Both the position numbers and the translations under genes were made by a program. The notes under the pieces were generated by a model. It saw nothing but the letters and a program-made list of their open reading frames with translations. It ran no database searches and was not told where the DNA came from. A stretch of 64,000 nucleotides of DNA from an uncultured Pelagibacteraceae bacterium (GTDB taxonomy: Bacteria; Pseudomonadota; Alphaproteobacteria; Pelagibacterales; Pelagibacteraceae), in assembly GCA_902560625.1 (NCBI GenBank), contig CACEMD010000002.1, positions 1 to 64,000 of the forward strand, written 5' to 3'. Positions within the stretch are counted from its first letter, which is position 1. Every line of letters starts with the position of its first letter. This document shows, in pieces, positions 27,237 through 34,842 of this stretch.

Positions 27237-27911
27237 TTTAATAAGACTTTTTAACCCTTTTTTATTTTTATTTTTTTTCGAGGTAAATATGCATGCTTGA
27301 GATTTTAAGATTAAACCATCATTTAAAACCCTTAGTTTATTTGCTTTTAGAGTTTGACCTGTTGAAGTTATATCGCTTATAAATTCAGCAGTTCCAATAA
27401 TTGGCATTAATTCTGTGGCGCCTAAAGACTTAACAATTTGAAAGTTGGTTACACCCCTAGAGTATAAAAAAGACCTAGTCAAATTTGGATATTTGGTACC
27501 AATTCTAACAAGATTTTTATTCTTTCTTCTAAATTCATCTGCAACCTCGTCTAAATCTAATGTTGTAAAAAGATCAATATTTTCCTCTCTTACAGCTAAA
27601 ACTAGATTGGCATGTCCAAAAGGAAGTTTTTTTATTAAATTGATATTTTTCTGAATATTAATTTCAGACTCTTTTAATAAATCAAAACCACTTATTCCTA
27701 TATCTAAATTTCCAATCGATAATTGTTCAATAATTTCTCTTGCATGTAAAAATAAAATCCTAATATTTGATTTGCCCTTAATTTTTCCAAACAAATCTCT
27801 TTTTCCTCTATCAACATATATTTTTAATTTCCTCTTTTTTAAAAGATTTTCAGTAAAATTTTTTAATCTTCCTTTTGAAACTATACCTATATTGATTATT
27901 TGATTATTCAT
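27222..27911 (-). CDS. hisG: ATP phosphoribosyltransferase, short form catalytic subunit
   Basis: First enzyme of histidine synthesis, 229 residues: the short HisG type that lacks the C-terminal regulatory domain and needs HisZ. Motifs: NIGIVSKGRLKN at the N-terminus, LDIGISGFDLL (about 78-88), VRIGTKYPNLTRSFL, and the PRPP-binding ATELMPIIGTAEFISDITSTG (about 167-187, in pieces). The gene overlaps hisZ by 8 bases, which agrees with the obligate HisG-HisZ pairing. It is the last gene of the tRNA-His-hisS-hisZ-hisG unit. Confidence 0.95.
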   Translation of the reverse strand: MNNQIINIGIVSKGRLKNFTENLLKKRKLKIYVDRGKRDLFGKIKGKSNIRILFLHAREIIEQLSIGNLDIGISGFDLLKESEINIQKNINLIKKLPFGHANLVLAVREENIDLFTTLDLDEVADEFRRKNKNLVRIGTKYPNLTRSFLYSRGVTNFQIVKSLGATELMPIIGTAEFISDITSTGQTLKANKLRVLNDGLILKSQACIFTSKKNKNKKGLKSLIKLFSK

Positions 27912-28962
27912 AATTTCCTAAATTGACAGCAGCTCCTACTGCTGGAATTCTTTTTAATCCCAAGTATTTAGACGTCAGTTCATTAAATCTTCCTCCAGAT
28001 ATAAGATTAAAAAATTGATTATTCTTTTTTACATCAATTGAAAATATTAATGAGCTATAAAATTCTATTTCTCTTCCACGTCCAATACTAGTCGAAAACT
28101 CAAATTTTAAACCCTTTTGATTAATTTCTTTTATTGGAAAAAAATCATCACTAACCAAAATATTTAATTCGTTTTTTTTAAAAAATTTATTTAAAACATA
28201 CGTAGCATTCTTTAATGGACATTTAATTTTTAAAAAATTTTTAATTATTTTGGCACTTATTTTTCCGGTTTCAGAACGCCTTGGATCATTAATTTTTTTC
28301 TCAAATCTTTTTATTATATCTGTGTACGTTCTCCCATTGATTACTTTATTCAGATCCTGTTTAATCATTTTAAAATACATTTTCTTATCACCTGCAACTA
28401 TCACAGGATCAATGTCTAAATTACTTTCTAATCTCTTTAAAAGCTCTGAAAAGTATTTTTCGTTCCAATAAAACTTTAAAAGTCTTTGCTTCCATCGATC
28501 TGGGATTTGTAATTTTTTTATTAATATTTCAAATATTTTAAAATTTCCTAAACTTATTCTTGAATTTTTATATTTTGAAGATTTTAAAATTTTCAAAGAA
28601 GTATTTATTATTTCTTTATCATCCAAACTCTCGTTTTTAGAAGAAAATATTTCCATACCTATTTGCCTGACGACAACATCTTTCTTATTATAAGATTTTC
28701 TAAATGCGCTTCCTGTATAAAATACTTTTTCCTTTTTATTATTTGCATTTTGTGCATACCTAATTACTGATGAGATCGTCAGATCTGGTCTTAAAGAGAG
28801 TTCTTGACCATCTGAATTATAGAATGAAAATAAATATTTTTTAAAATTTTCACCAGATCTTTGTAATATAAATTTAGACTCTATTACTGAGTCCAATTCA
28901 ATATTTTTGAAATTTTTAGCCTTTAAAATGTTGATAATTTTATTGTAATTTTGAGATTTCAT
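27904..28962 (-). CDS. hisZ: ATP phosphoribosyltransferase regulatory subunit
   Basis: HisRS-like protein of 352 residues that lacks the anticodon-binding domain. It keeps the class II core: ELSLRPDLTISSVIRYA (about 53-69; HisRS-like motif 2 region), FYTGSAFRKSYNKKDVVVRQIGMEIF, and the C-terminal ISGGRFNELTSKYLGLKRIPAVGAAV in shortened form, but not the HisRS histidine motifs, as expected for HisZ. It carries the histidine-binding feedback site for short HisG. It lies between hisS (overlap 23 bases) and hisG (overlap 8), so synthesis of His-tRNA and of histidine are physically linked here. Confidence 0.9.
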   Translation of the reverse strand: MKSQNYNKIINILKAKNFKNIELDSVIESKFILQRSGENFKKYLFSFYNSDGQELSLRPDLTISSVIRYAQNANNKKEKVFYTGSAFRKSYNKKDVVVRQIGMEIFSSKNESLDDKEIINTSLKILKSSKYKNSRISLGNFKIFEILIKKLQIPDRWKQRLLKFYWNEKYFSELLKRLESNLDIDPVIVAGDKKMYFKMIKQDLNKVINGRTYTDIIKRFEKKINDPRRSETGKISAKIIKNFLKIKCPLKNATYVLNKFFKKNELNILVSDDFFPIKEINQKGLKFEFSTSIGRGREIEFYSSLIFSIDVKKNNQFFNLISGGRFNELTSKYLGLKRIPAVGAAVNLGNYE

Positions 28963-30325
28963 TTATTAGATTTTCTTTTGAAACAGTAATTTGATTGTTT
29001 TCTTCTCTAACTTTTAAATTTTTTATAGTAATAATGTTTTTTTCTATCTCTTTCTGTCCAAAAATTACTGCTAGAGAACATCCTTTTTTATCTGCGTAAG
29101 CTAACTGTTTTTTTAAGTTTTTTGATGGATCAAGGTATATTTCTGAATTTATATTATTTTCTCTTAATAAATTAACTATTTCATAGTATTTATCTAAATA
29201 TTTTTCATCTAAAACTAAAACAAGAACATTTTTACTTTTAAAATCAATTTCATTAATTTGATTAAGTGCGAACACTAGCCTGTCAACTCCTATGGACATT
29301 CCAGTTCCCTTAAAATCTACTCCTTTAAATCTCTTTATCAGTGAATTATATCTTCCACCACTAGCACATGAACCAATATCAATCTCTTTTCCTTTGGCAT
29401 TCCTAGCTTTAAAATTTAAATTTGTTTCTACACAAAATCCTGAGTAATAAGCAAGTCCTCTAACAATATTTAGATTAATTTTTATTAAGTCAACGAATTT
29501 TCCTTTGGCTAAAACTTCAAATAAGCGACTAAGTTCATCAATTCCTTCTTTAGATAAAATGTTTTTAATTGATTTTTTTAGCTCAGAAATATCTTTTATT
29601 TGGATAAAGTTTAAAATTGTATTTGTTTGTTCGGTGGTTAAATTTGCACCCTTAATAAAAGCTCCACTTTCATCTTTTCTACCATCTTGAAGAATATTTT
29701 TTACTGCTTCTATCCCCAACCTATCTAATTTATCAATTGCTCTAATTACTTTTCCTTCTTGAGTCTTTTTAATTTTAAGTTCAGATATAATACCTTGAAT
29801 TATTTTTCTGTTAGATACATTTACAGAAAATTGATTATTATTAAGACCACAACTTTTAAAAGTGTCAGCAATTATGTTACATATTTCTCCATCAGCTTGT
29901 GCTTCACTTACATTTCCAATTATATCAGCATCAAATTGCATAAATGATCTGTATCTGGCGCTATCAGGTTTTTCTCTTCTAAATACATCTCCGCATACAT
30001 ATCTTTTGAAAGGAAATGTTAATTCACGATAATTTTGAGCTACAAACCTAGCAAGAGGGGCACTCATATCATATCTTAATGTTAGAGACTCTTTATCATC
30101 TTCAAATGTAAATACGTCTGACATTGGATTAGACTCACCATCAGCTAAAAAAGATCCTATGTTTGAAGTTATCTCAATTGGTGGTGTTTCTATTGGCAAA
30201 AAACCATATTTTATAAAATTAGCTTCTATTATTTTTATAATATTTTTCTTAAGTGCTAATTCTTTGCCCCATCTGTCTCTAAAACCTCTTGGAAGACTGG
30301 GTATTAATTTTTCTTCTTTTTTCAT
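28940..30325 (-). CDS. hisS: Histidyl-tRNA synthetase, divergent alphaproteobacterial type
   Basis: Class II synthetase of 461 residues. The start is set at 30325 (MKKEEKLIPSLPRGFRD); a longer frame would begin inside tRNA-His. Motif 2 region LRYDMSAPLARFVAQN (about 78-93) differs from the usual bacterial LRPEGTA pattern and resembles the eukaryote-like HisRS seen in many Alphaproteobacteria; RYRSFMQFDADIIG, GLAYYSGFCVE (histidine motif) and GGRYNSLI follow, then the anticodon-binding domain with VLVLVLDEKY. The start codon lies 4 bases from the 3' end of tRNA-His, and the gene overlaps hisZ by 23 bases. Confidence 0.94.
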   Translation of the reverse strand: MKKEEKLIPSLPRGFRDRWGKELALKKNIIKIIEANFIKYGFLPIETPPIEITSNIGSFLADGESNPMSDVFTFEDDKESLTLRYDMSAPLARFVAQNYRELTFPFKRYVCGDVFRREKPDSARYRSFMQFDADIIGNVSEAQADGEICNIIADTFKSCGLNNNQFSVNVSNRKIIQGIISELKIKKTQEGKVIRAIDKLDRLGIEAVKNILQDGRKDESGAFIKGANLTTEQTNTILNFIQIKDISELKKSIKNILSKEGIDELSRLFEVLAKGKFVDLIKINLNIVRGLAYYSGFCVETNLNFKARNAKGKEIDIGSCASGGRYNSLIKRFKGVDFKGTGMSIGVDRLVFALNQINEIDFKSKNVLVLVLDEKYLDKYYEIVNLLRENNINSEIYLDPSKNLKKQLAYADKKGCSLAVIFGQKEIEKNIITIKNLKVREENNQITVSKENLINEISKLQ

Positions 30326-30329
30326 TTTT

Positions 30330-30404
30330 TGGTACCGCCTCTTGGAATTGAACCAAGATTGAGAGTTCCACAAACTCCAGGATTAACCATTATCCGAAGG
30401 CGGC
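30330..30404 (-). tRNA. tRNA-His (anticodon GTG)
   Basis: A 75-base cloverleaf with encoded CCA. Acceptor GCCGCCT pairs with AGGCGGT; D stem GGAT/ATCC; anticodon stem GGAGT/ACTCT around loop TTGTGGA (anticodon GTG); T arm CTTGG-TTCAATT-CCAAG. Position 1-72 is G-T (wobble), the discriminator base 73 is A, and the base before position 1 is C, so no G-1 is encoded and no G-1:C73 pair can form. This is the unusual alphaproteobacterial His identity set. It ends 4 bases before the hisS start codon on the same strand. Confidence 0.95.
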
Positions 30405-30454
30405 GTCCTTTGTTATTTTATACTAATTATTATTAATTTTAAATTTATAAATGA

Positions 30455-30529
30455 TTAAATAGCTAGCGTGCAGCCAGCATGAAAATGGTGTCTGTGTGGG
30501 TTTACTGTGATTTTTACATTTTTAATCAT
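30455..30529 (-). CDS. 24-residue His-rich peptide, candidate his leader peptide
   Basis: A short reading frame starting at ATG 30529 encodes MIKNVKITVNP followed by HRHHFHAGCTLAI and TAA. Four of six consecutive residues are His, and the middle of the frame is much richer in G+C than the surrounding spacer, unlike random DNA here. There is no Shine-Dalgarno sequence, but a promoter-like pair (30537-30564) would start transcription at or next to the ATG. It lies directly upstream of tRNA-His-hisS-hisZ-hisG on the same strand, so a leader peptide sensing His-tRNA is the first idea; a metal-binding or precursor peptide is another. No terminator hairpin is visible between it and tRNA-His. Confidence 0.5.
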   Translation of the reverse strand: MIKNVKITVNPHRHHFHAGCTLAI

Positions 30530-30536
30530 TGCGATT

Positions 30537-30564
30537 TAAATATCATTTTTTTTCATTATTGCAA
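30537..30564 (-). promoter_or_regulatory. Possible promoter of the His-rich frame and tRNA-His-hisSZG
   Basis: On the minus strand TTGCAA (30564-30559) and TATTTA (30542-30537) are separated by 16 bases. The expected start point, about 7 bases downstream, coincides with the ATG of the 24-codon frame, compatible with a leaderless transcript. The -10 match is only moderate, and in such AT-rich DNA chance matches are common. Confidence 0.35.
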
Positions 30565-30571
30565 GCATGTA

Positions 30572-30621
30572 TTGTATAGGAATAAAAAAGCATTTTTGAT
30601 GCTTTTAAAATTCCTATACAA
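30572..30621 (-). terminator. Long hairpin downstream of csp, terminator on the minus strand
   Basis: A 12-base perfect arm pair (30572-30583 with 30610-30621) encloses a second stem AAAAGCAT/ATGCTTTT with a short loop. Read on the minus strand, the inner stem is followed by a run of T, forming an intrinsic terminator 17 bases after the csp stop codon. The outer arms may stabilise the csp mRNA 3' end. It separates csp from the His-rich frame and tRNA-His. Confidence 0.7.
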
Positions 30622-30638
30622 ATATGATTGAATTAGAA

Positions 30639-30848
30639 TTAAGAGGTTTTTTGCAGCTTTACTGCAGATGGACCTTTGTCTCCGTCTTCAACTTCAAATG
30701 TAAGTTCGTCACCTTCGTTTAAAAATCTTAAACCTGCTTCTCTTACAGCTGAAGCATGTACGAATACATCTTTTTCTTTATCTTCACGTTCAATGAAACC
30801 ATAACCTTTTTTGCCATTGAACCATTTTACTTTACCTTTTAGACTCAT
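30639..30848 (-). CDS. Cold-shock protein (CspA family)
   Basis: A single cold-shock domain of 69 residues. RNP1 is KGYGFIER (about 14-21) and RNP2 is VFVHASAV (about 28-35), the two nucleic-acid-binding motifs of the OB fold; the start [17 protein letters not shown] is typical. These proteins bind single-stranded RNA and DNA and melt mRNA structure. The gene has a leader of about 100 bases with two hairpins and its own terminator, so it is probably expressed as a single-gene unit. Which paralogue it is (cspA, cspE and so on) cannot be told. Confidence 0.95.
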   Translation of the reverse strand: MSLKGKVKWFNGKKGYGFIEREDKEKDVFVHASAVREAGLRFLNEGDELTFEVEDGDKGPSAVKLQKTS

Positions 30849-30875
30849 GTTACTCTTTCTTTTGTTATTTAACTA

Positions 30876-30936
30876 AAGCTATTAATTAGCTTGACGCTTT
30901 GTTATTAGATTTTGAAATTTAATTCAAGTCTAATAG
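30876..30936 (-). promoter_or_regulatory. Two hairpins in the csp 5' leader
   Basis: In the 109 bases between csp and tRNA-Phe, two inverted repeats are visible: AAGCTA/TAGCTT (30876-30892, loop of 5) and a longer imperfect pair TATTAGATTTTGAA / TTCAAGTCTAATA (about 30903-30935) with one bulge. Cold-shock mRNAs often carry structured leaders that change with temperature; these are candidates for such control. The larger one could instead mark the end of the infA-tRNA-Phe transcript, though no T run follows. Confidence 0.4.
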
Positions 30937-30957
30937 TAACTTTTTTTTAGTGATTGA

Positions 30958-31032
30958 TGGTGCCTCGGGAAGGATTCGCACCTCCGACACAAGCCTTTTC
31001 AGGGCTCTGCTCTACTCCTGAGCTACCGAGGC
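30958..31032 (-). tRNA. tRNA-Phe (anticodon GAA)
   Basis: A 75-base cloverleaf with encoded CCA: acceptor GCCTCGG/CCGAGGC fully paired, D stem GCTC/GAGC, anticodon stem GAGCC/GGCTT around CTGAAAA (anticodon GAA), T arm ending in the usual TGCGAAT loop region, discriminator A. It begins 5 bases after the infA stop codon, so it is probably processed from an infA read-through transcript. Confidence 0.96.
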
Positions 31033-31037
31033 AAAAT

Positions 31038-31253
31038 TTATGATCTAAATATTATTCTGCCCTTTGTTAGATCATAAGGTGTTACTTCTACTGTTACATT
31101 ATCACCTTGTAAAACTCGAATTCTATTCTTCCTTAATTTGCCAGCAGTATGGGCAGTAATTATATGATCATTTTCAAGCTTTACTCTAAACATCGCATTT
31201 GGAAGAAGGTCTATTACTGTGCCTCTAAATTCAAGTGTATCTTGTTTTGCCAA
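31038..31253 (-). CDS. infA: Translation initiation factor IF-1
   Basis: S1/OB-fold protein of 71 residues (E. coli 72). It reads [20 protein letters not shown], then [29 protein letters not shown] and the C-terminal [17 protein letters not shown], the standard IF-1 pattern. It occupies the A site of the 30S subunit during initiation. It lies 5 bases after hisD and 5 before tRNA-Phe, in a unit that runs from dcd and murA. No unusual features. Confidence 0.97.
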   Translation of the reverse strand: MAKQDTLEFRGTVIDLLPNAMFRVKLENDHIITAHTAGKLRKNRIRVLQGDNVTVEVTPYDLTKGRIIFRS

Positions 31254-31258
31254 ATGTA

Positions 31259-32521
31259 TTATCTCCTTATTCTAGATTTTATACTTTGAGCATGGCCTAT
31301 TAATTGTTCATACTCGGCAAGAGTTATAGCTTTCTTACCAATAACTTCAACGCCTTTTTTTGATAGATTAATGTAGCTAATTTTTTTATAAAATTCATTC
31401 AAATTTAAACCTGAAGAAAACTTTGCTGATCCTAGAGTTGGTAATACATGGTTTGTCCCTACATTATAGTCGGTAGCTGCCATTGGTGAGAATTTTCCAA
31501 GGCAAACACTTCCTACATTTTTAATTTTGTCCAAATATTTTTTATAATTCTTAACATTGATTTCTAAATGTTCAGGAGCAATCTCATTAATTATTTCCGT
31601 TATATCTTTATCATTTTTAACAATAATAATTAATCCATTATTCCTTAAACTTCTTAACGCAATTTCTTTTCTTGGCAAATTTTTTAGATAAATGAATATT
31701 TTTTTATTTACCTCTGTGGCAAGTTTTTTACTTTTTGTGACCAAAATACATTGGGATCTAATGTCATGTTCAGCTTGAGCTATGAGTGATGTCAAAACAT
31801 GTTCAATATTTGAATTATAATCTGCAAGTACAGTAATTTCGGAAGGACCTGCTATCATACCTTCAAGACCTACTTTACCAAATAACTCTTTTTTTGCATT
31901 TGCTACAAAAATATTTCCAGGTCCAACTATTTTATTTACTTTTTGAATATAAGCTAGACACCCAATTGCCTGAGCTCCGCCAATAGATAATATTTCGCTG
32001 ACTCCAACTTTTTTTGCAGCATATAATACAGCCGGGTCTAATTTTCCGCTCGTCTTCGGACTTGCTAAAACAATTTTTTTTACTCCTGCAATTTTTGCTG
32101 GGATTGCGTTCATTAAGACTGATGAAGGTAAATTCGATGGTACATATATTCCGACTGATTCTATTGGAATATATTTATACTCTAATACATTTCCAAGTGT
32201 ATCCCGATAGGATATATTTTTAATTTTTTGAGCTGAATGAAATTTATAAATTCTTTTGTATGCGTAATCAATTGCATTCTTTATTTTACTGTCTAGTGAT
32301 TTTATAGATAAATTAATTTTTTTTATACTTGGTTTTAATTCATTATTTTTTGAATATCTTTTTTCATATTTCAAAACTGCTTTTGATCCATTAAGTTTTA
32401 TATCCTGAAGAATTAACCTAGAAATTTTTGACTCGTTTTTATTTCCTAATCTTCTTTTACTTAAAAAAATATTTAATTTTTTTTTGTATTTACTACTTTT
32501 TAAATTAAAAACTTTAATCAT
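31259..32521 (-). CDS. hisD: Histidinol dehydrogenase
   Basis: Zinc enzyme of 420 residues catalysing the last two oxidations to histidine. Motifs: [17 protein letters not shown] (about 125-141), [22 protein letters not shown] (about 181-202, in part), the zinc-site [13 protein letters not shown] (about 253-265), EHLEI with the catalytic Glu-His, and [16 protein letters not shown]. Notably the usual MPAGPSEV segment is MIAGPSEIT. It is one of four his-related loci in the window (hisG, hisZ, hisS, hisD), separated from hisS by infA, csp and the two tRNAs. It overlaps the DUF2948 gene by 8 bases. Confidence 0.95.
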   Translation of the reverse strand: MIKVFNLKSSKYKKKLNIFLSKRRLGNKNESKISRLILQDIKLNGSKAVLKYEKRYSKNNELKPSIKKINLSIKSLDSKIKNAIDYAYKRIYKFHSAQKIKNISYRDTLGNVLEYKYIPIESVGIYVPSNLPSSVLMNAIPAKIAGVKKIVLASPKTSGKLDPAVLYAAKKVGVSEILSIGGAQAIGCLAYIQKVNKIVGPGNIFVANAKKELFGKVGLEGMIAGPSEITVLADYNSNIEHVLTSLIAQAEHDIRSQCILVTKSKKLATEVNKKIFIYLKNLPRKEIALRSLRNNGLIIIVKNDKDITEIINEIAPEHLEINVKNYKKYLDKIKNVGSVCLGKFSPMAATDYNVGTNHVLPTLGSAKFSSGLNLNEFYKKISYINLSKKGVEVIGKKAITLAEYEQLIGHAQSIKSRIRR

Positions 32522-32912
32522 TTAATATTTTCAAATCCTCTAAGGTAACTTCTATAATTTCAGCAATCAAACTTATAAATCTATTATTTGAAAATAATAG
32601 TGTTATTTCATAATTGTCTTGTTTTTTAAAAAGATCTATTGCCAATAGCTTCATTTTTAAATTCTCATCGCCAAGAAGTATATTTTTGGATTTTGATGAC
32701 TCAATATAATCAAATCTAATTATGCTATTAACTTTTAAATTCTTGCTATTTATTTCTTTACTTAGACGCTTAATAAATAAAAGAAATATTTTATTTTTTG
32801 GTAAGTACTTGACTTCATTGATATTTACTATTCCATCTGAACAGCAGGCAGATATAAATTGTAAATCTTTCTCAGATTGAGCAATTACTTTTTTCAAAAA
32901 TTTTTTTTTCAT
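32514..32912 (-). CDS. DUF2948 family protein
   Basis: Protein of 132 residues. It shows the pattern KDLQFISACCSDGIVNINEVKYLP (about 15-38, in part), IFLLFIKRLSKE, RFDYIESSKSKNIL and LLAIDLF, which matches the DUF2948 family found in Alphaproteobacteria, usually between murA and hisD as here. Length is close to the family (about 140). No function is known. It overlaps hisD by 8 bases and abuts murA, so it must be translated from the murA-hisD mRNA. Confidence 0.72.
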   Translation of the reverse strand: MKKKFLKKVIAQSEKDLQFISACCSDGIVNINEVKYLPKNKIFLLFIKRLSKEINSKNLKVNSIIRFDYIESSKSKNILLGDENLKMKLLAIDLFKKQDNYEITLLFSNNRFISLIAEIIEVTLEDLKILND

Positions 32913-34181
32913 TTAATTTTTTGAAATTATTTTTATACCTAATTTTTTTAGTTTTGACTCAAGGTTATAGTAGCCTCTCAAACCATGATAAATTCTTAAA
33001 ATTTTAGATGTACCATGAGCAGCAATTGCACCGAGAATAATTGAAAAAGTAGTCCTTAAGTCTGAGGAAATACAATCTGCAGAATTAAGCTTCTTTTGTC
33101 CAATTACTACAGCCTTATTTTTTTTAATAATTATTTTTGCACCCATTCTATTTAATTCAGGAGCTGCCATGAAACGATTTGAAAATATTGTTTCTTCTAT
33201 TTTACTTTTCCCTTTTATTTTTGTTAATAACGCTAATATAATGGGCATGTTGTCAGTTGCAAAATTTGGAAACGGGCCTGTTTTTAAACTAACTGGTTTT
33301 AAATTTCTAGTTGAAAATAATTTAATTGAATTATTTTTTGTTTCAATTTTATATCCAATTTTTTTTAGTAATCCAATTTCAGATTTTAGATGATTTGGAT
33401 TAATTTTATTTATTTTGATTTTGCCATTAGTGATTGCCCCAACACATAGATAGCTGAAACCTTCAATTCTATCTCCTATAATAGTATGATTTCCATCATT
33501 AAATTCATCTATGCCTTTTATTCTAATCGATCTTTTCCCAAAAAATTTAATATCAGCTCCTGAATTATTTAAAAAGTTTATTAAATCTAAAACCTCAGGT
33601 TCAATTGAAATATTTTTTACATAATGAACTCCTTTTGCTAAAACTGAAGCCATAATTAAATTTGAAGTACCTGTAACAGTAACTTTTGGAAATACGTAAT
33701 TGCTACCTTTCAAACCGTTTTTAGAAGAAATATTAACATAACCTTTATGTAAGGCATTATCTGCACCCAAACTTTTAAAACCAGCAAGATGCCATGAAGT
33801 ATCTCTTATACCTAGCGCGCAACCTCCACCCAAAGCTACTTTGATTTTTTTTTTTGGATATCGACCCAGTAATGATCCCATTGTTAAAACACCCGCTCTC
33901 ATTGTTGATACTAATCTGTATGGAACAACTAATTTATGATTTTTATTATTAATTATGGTAATCTTTTTCTTAATTTCTGACAATTCTACTTTTGAGCCTA
34001 ATGAAACCAATAAATCTTTCATAGTCAAAACGTCTTTAACAAATGGAACATTTTTTAAAATTACTTTATTTTTAAATAAAATGGATGCTGCCATTAATGG
34101 AAGACAAGAATTTTTGGCACCACTAATATCTACCTCGCCCTTAATAGCTTTATTAGGGCCTTTTATAATAAATCTCTTCAT
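32913..34181 (-). CDS. murA: UDP-N-acetylglucosamine 1-carboxyvinyltransferase
   Basis: First committed enzyme of peptidoglycan synthesis, 422 residues, transferring enolpyruvate from PEP to UDP-GlcNAc. The N-terminus has the KNSCLPLMAASIL motif with catalytic Lys (about 22-34), STMRAGVLTMGSLLGR (about 88-103), and the loop GGGCALGIRD containing the catalytic Cys that is the target of fosfomycin in other bacteria. The inverted alpha-beta repeats are complete and the C-terminus LRIYHGLRGYYNLESKL is standard. Follows dcd by 4 bases. Confidence 0.95.
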   Translation of the reverse strand: MKRFIIKGPNKAIKGEVDISGAKNSCLPLMAASILFKNKVILKNVPFVKDVLTMKDLLVSLGSKVELSEIKKKITIINNKNHKLVVPYRLVSTMRAGVLTMGSLLGRYPKKKIKVALGGGCALGIRDTSWHLAGFKSLGADNALHKGYVNISSKNGLKGSNYVFPKVTVTGTSNLIMASVLAKGVHYVKNISIEPEVLDLINFLNNSGADIKFFGKRSIRIKGIDEFNDGNHTIIGDRIEGFSYLCVGAITNGKIKINKINPNHLKSEIGLLKKIGYKIETKNNSIKLFSTRNLKPVSLKTGPFPNFATDNMPIILALLTKIKGKSKIEETIFSNRFMAAPELNRMGAKIIIKKNKAVVIGQKKLNSADCISSDLRTTFSIILGAIAAHGTSKILRIYHGLRGYYNLESKLKKLGIKIISKN

Positions 34182-34185
34182 GGTT

Positions 34186-34737
34186 TTATTTAGATTTTGC
34201 TAAAGTAATCCCTGTTTGACCTTGATATTTTCCTTCTCTATCCGCGTATGATATTTCAGGCTGTTCACCTTGAAAAAACAAAATTTGTGCAGCTCCACTA
34301 TTTGCATACAATCTTATAGAATTACTAGTATGATTTGAAAATTCTAATACTAGATTTCCATGCCAACCTGCCTCTAAAACAGTTGGTGGAGTTCCTAACC
34401 CGCATCTAGCATATGTAGATTTTGCAGTAACAAGTCCGGTAATATTTCTTGGCATTTTAAAATATTCTAAACTACTTGCCAAAGCGAATGAGTTTGGTGG
34501 AATTAAAATAGAATCTTCCCCTGTTATTGTTATAAAATTGTCTTCACTAAAGTTTTTTGGGTCTGCTGTTGCACCCTTTATATTGGTAAAAATTTTAAAT
34601 TCTGAACCACATCTAAGATCATAACCAAATGAATTAAGTCCATGACTTATTCCTTTTGAAACACTTTTACTTACAAAAGGATTTATCATTTCCATCTCTG
34701 ATGCTAATTTTTTTATTTGCTTATCACTTAGAATCAT
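34186..34737 (-). CDS. dcd: dCTP deaminase
   Basis: Trimeric nucleotidohydrolase-fold enzyme of 183 residues that turns dCTP into dUTP for dTTP synthesis. Motifs: GLNSFGYDLRCG (about 32-43), ILIPPNSFALASSLEYF, TAKSTYARCGLG (about 107-118), EAGWHGNLVLEFSN with the catalytic Glu, and AQILFFQGE. The start ATG at 34737 overlaps the end of a possible 37-codon gene by 14 bases. It leads the murA-DUF2948-hisD-infA series. Confidence 0.95.
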   Translation of the reverse strand: MILSDKQIKKLASEMEMINPFVSKSVSKGISHGLNSFGYDLRCGSEFKIFTNIKGATADPKNFSEDNFITITGEDSILIPPNSFALASSLEYFKMPRNITGLVTAKSTYARCGLGTPPTVLEAGWHGNLVLEFSNHTSNSIRLYANSGAAQILFFQGEQPEISYADREGKYQGQTGITLAKSK

Positions 34738-34837
34738 TTTTTTTTATAATTTTTTTTTGTAAAATTTTTCTTTTTCTTAAATTTTTTCTAAGTGCATTTT
34801 CAAGATCAAGCTTTGAAGGCTTTCTTTTTTTACTCAT
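34724..34837 (-). CDS. Possible 37-residue basic protein overlapping dcd
   Basis: A frame beginning ATG at 34837, 5 bases after the stop of the upstream 64-residue gene, encodes MSKKRKPSKLDLENALRKNL followed by RKRKILQKKIIKKNDSK and stops 14 bases inside dcd. Nearly half of the residues are Lys or Arg, in a pattern compatible with one long amphipathic helix, as in small RNA- or DNA-associated proteins. Tight spacing on both sides supports translation. Its function is unknown and chance cannot be excluded. Confidence 0.45.
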   Translation of the reverse strand: MSKKRKPSKLDLENALRKNLRKRKILQKKIIKKNDSK

Positions 34838-34842
34838 TTTAA

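Noticed and set aside
30405-30454. Terminator/antiterminator (classic attenuator) after the His-rich frame
   Set aside because: Only AT-rich weak repeats such as ATTTATAAAT are present before tRNA-His; no GC-containing stem with a T run.
30479-30631. Plus-strand 50-codon open frame opposite the His-rich peptide
   Set aside because: Its composition is Phe/Tyr/His-rich without any recognisable pattern, and it reads through the csp terminator hairpin; likely a shadow.
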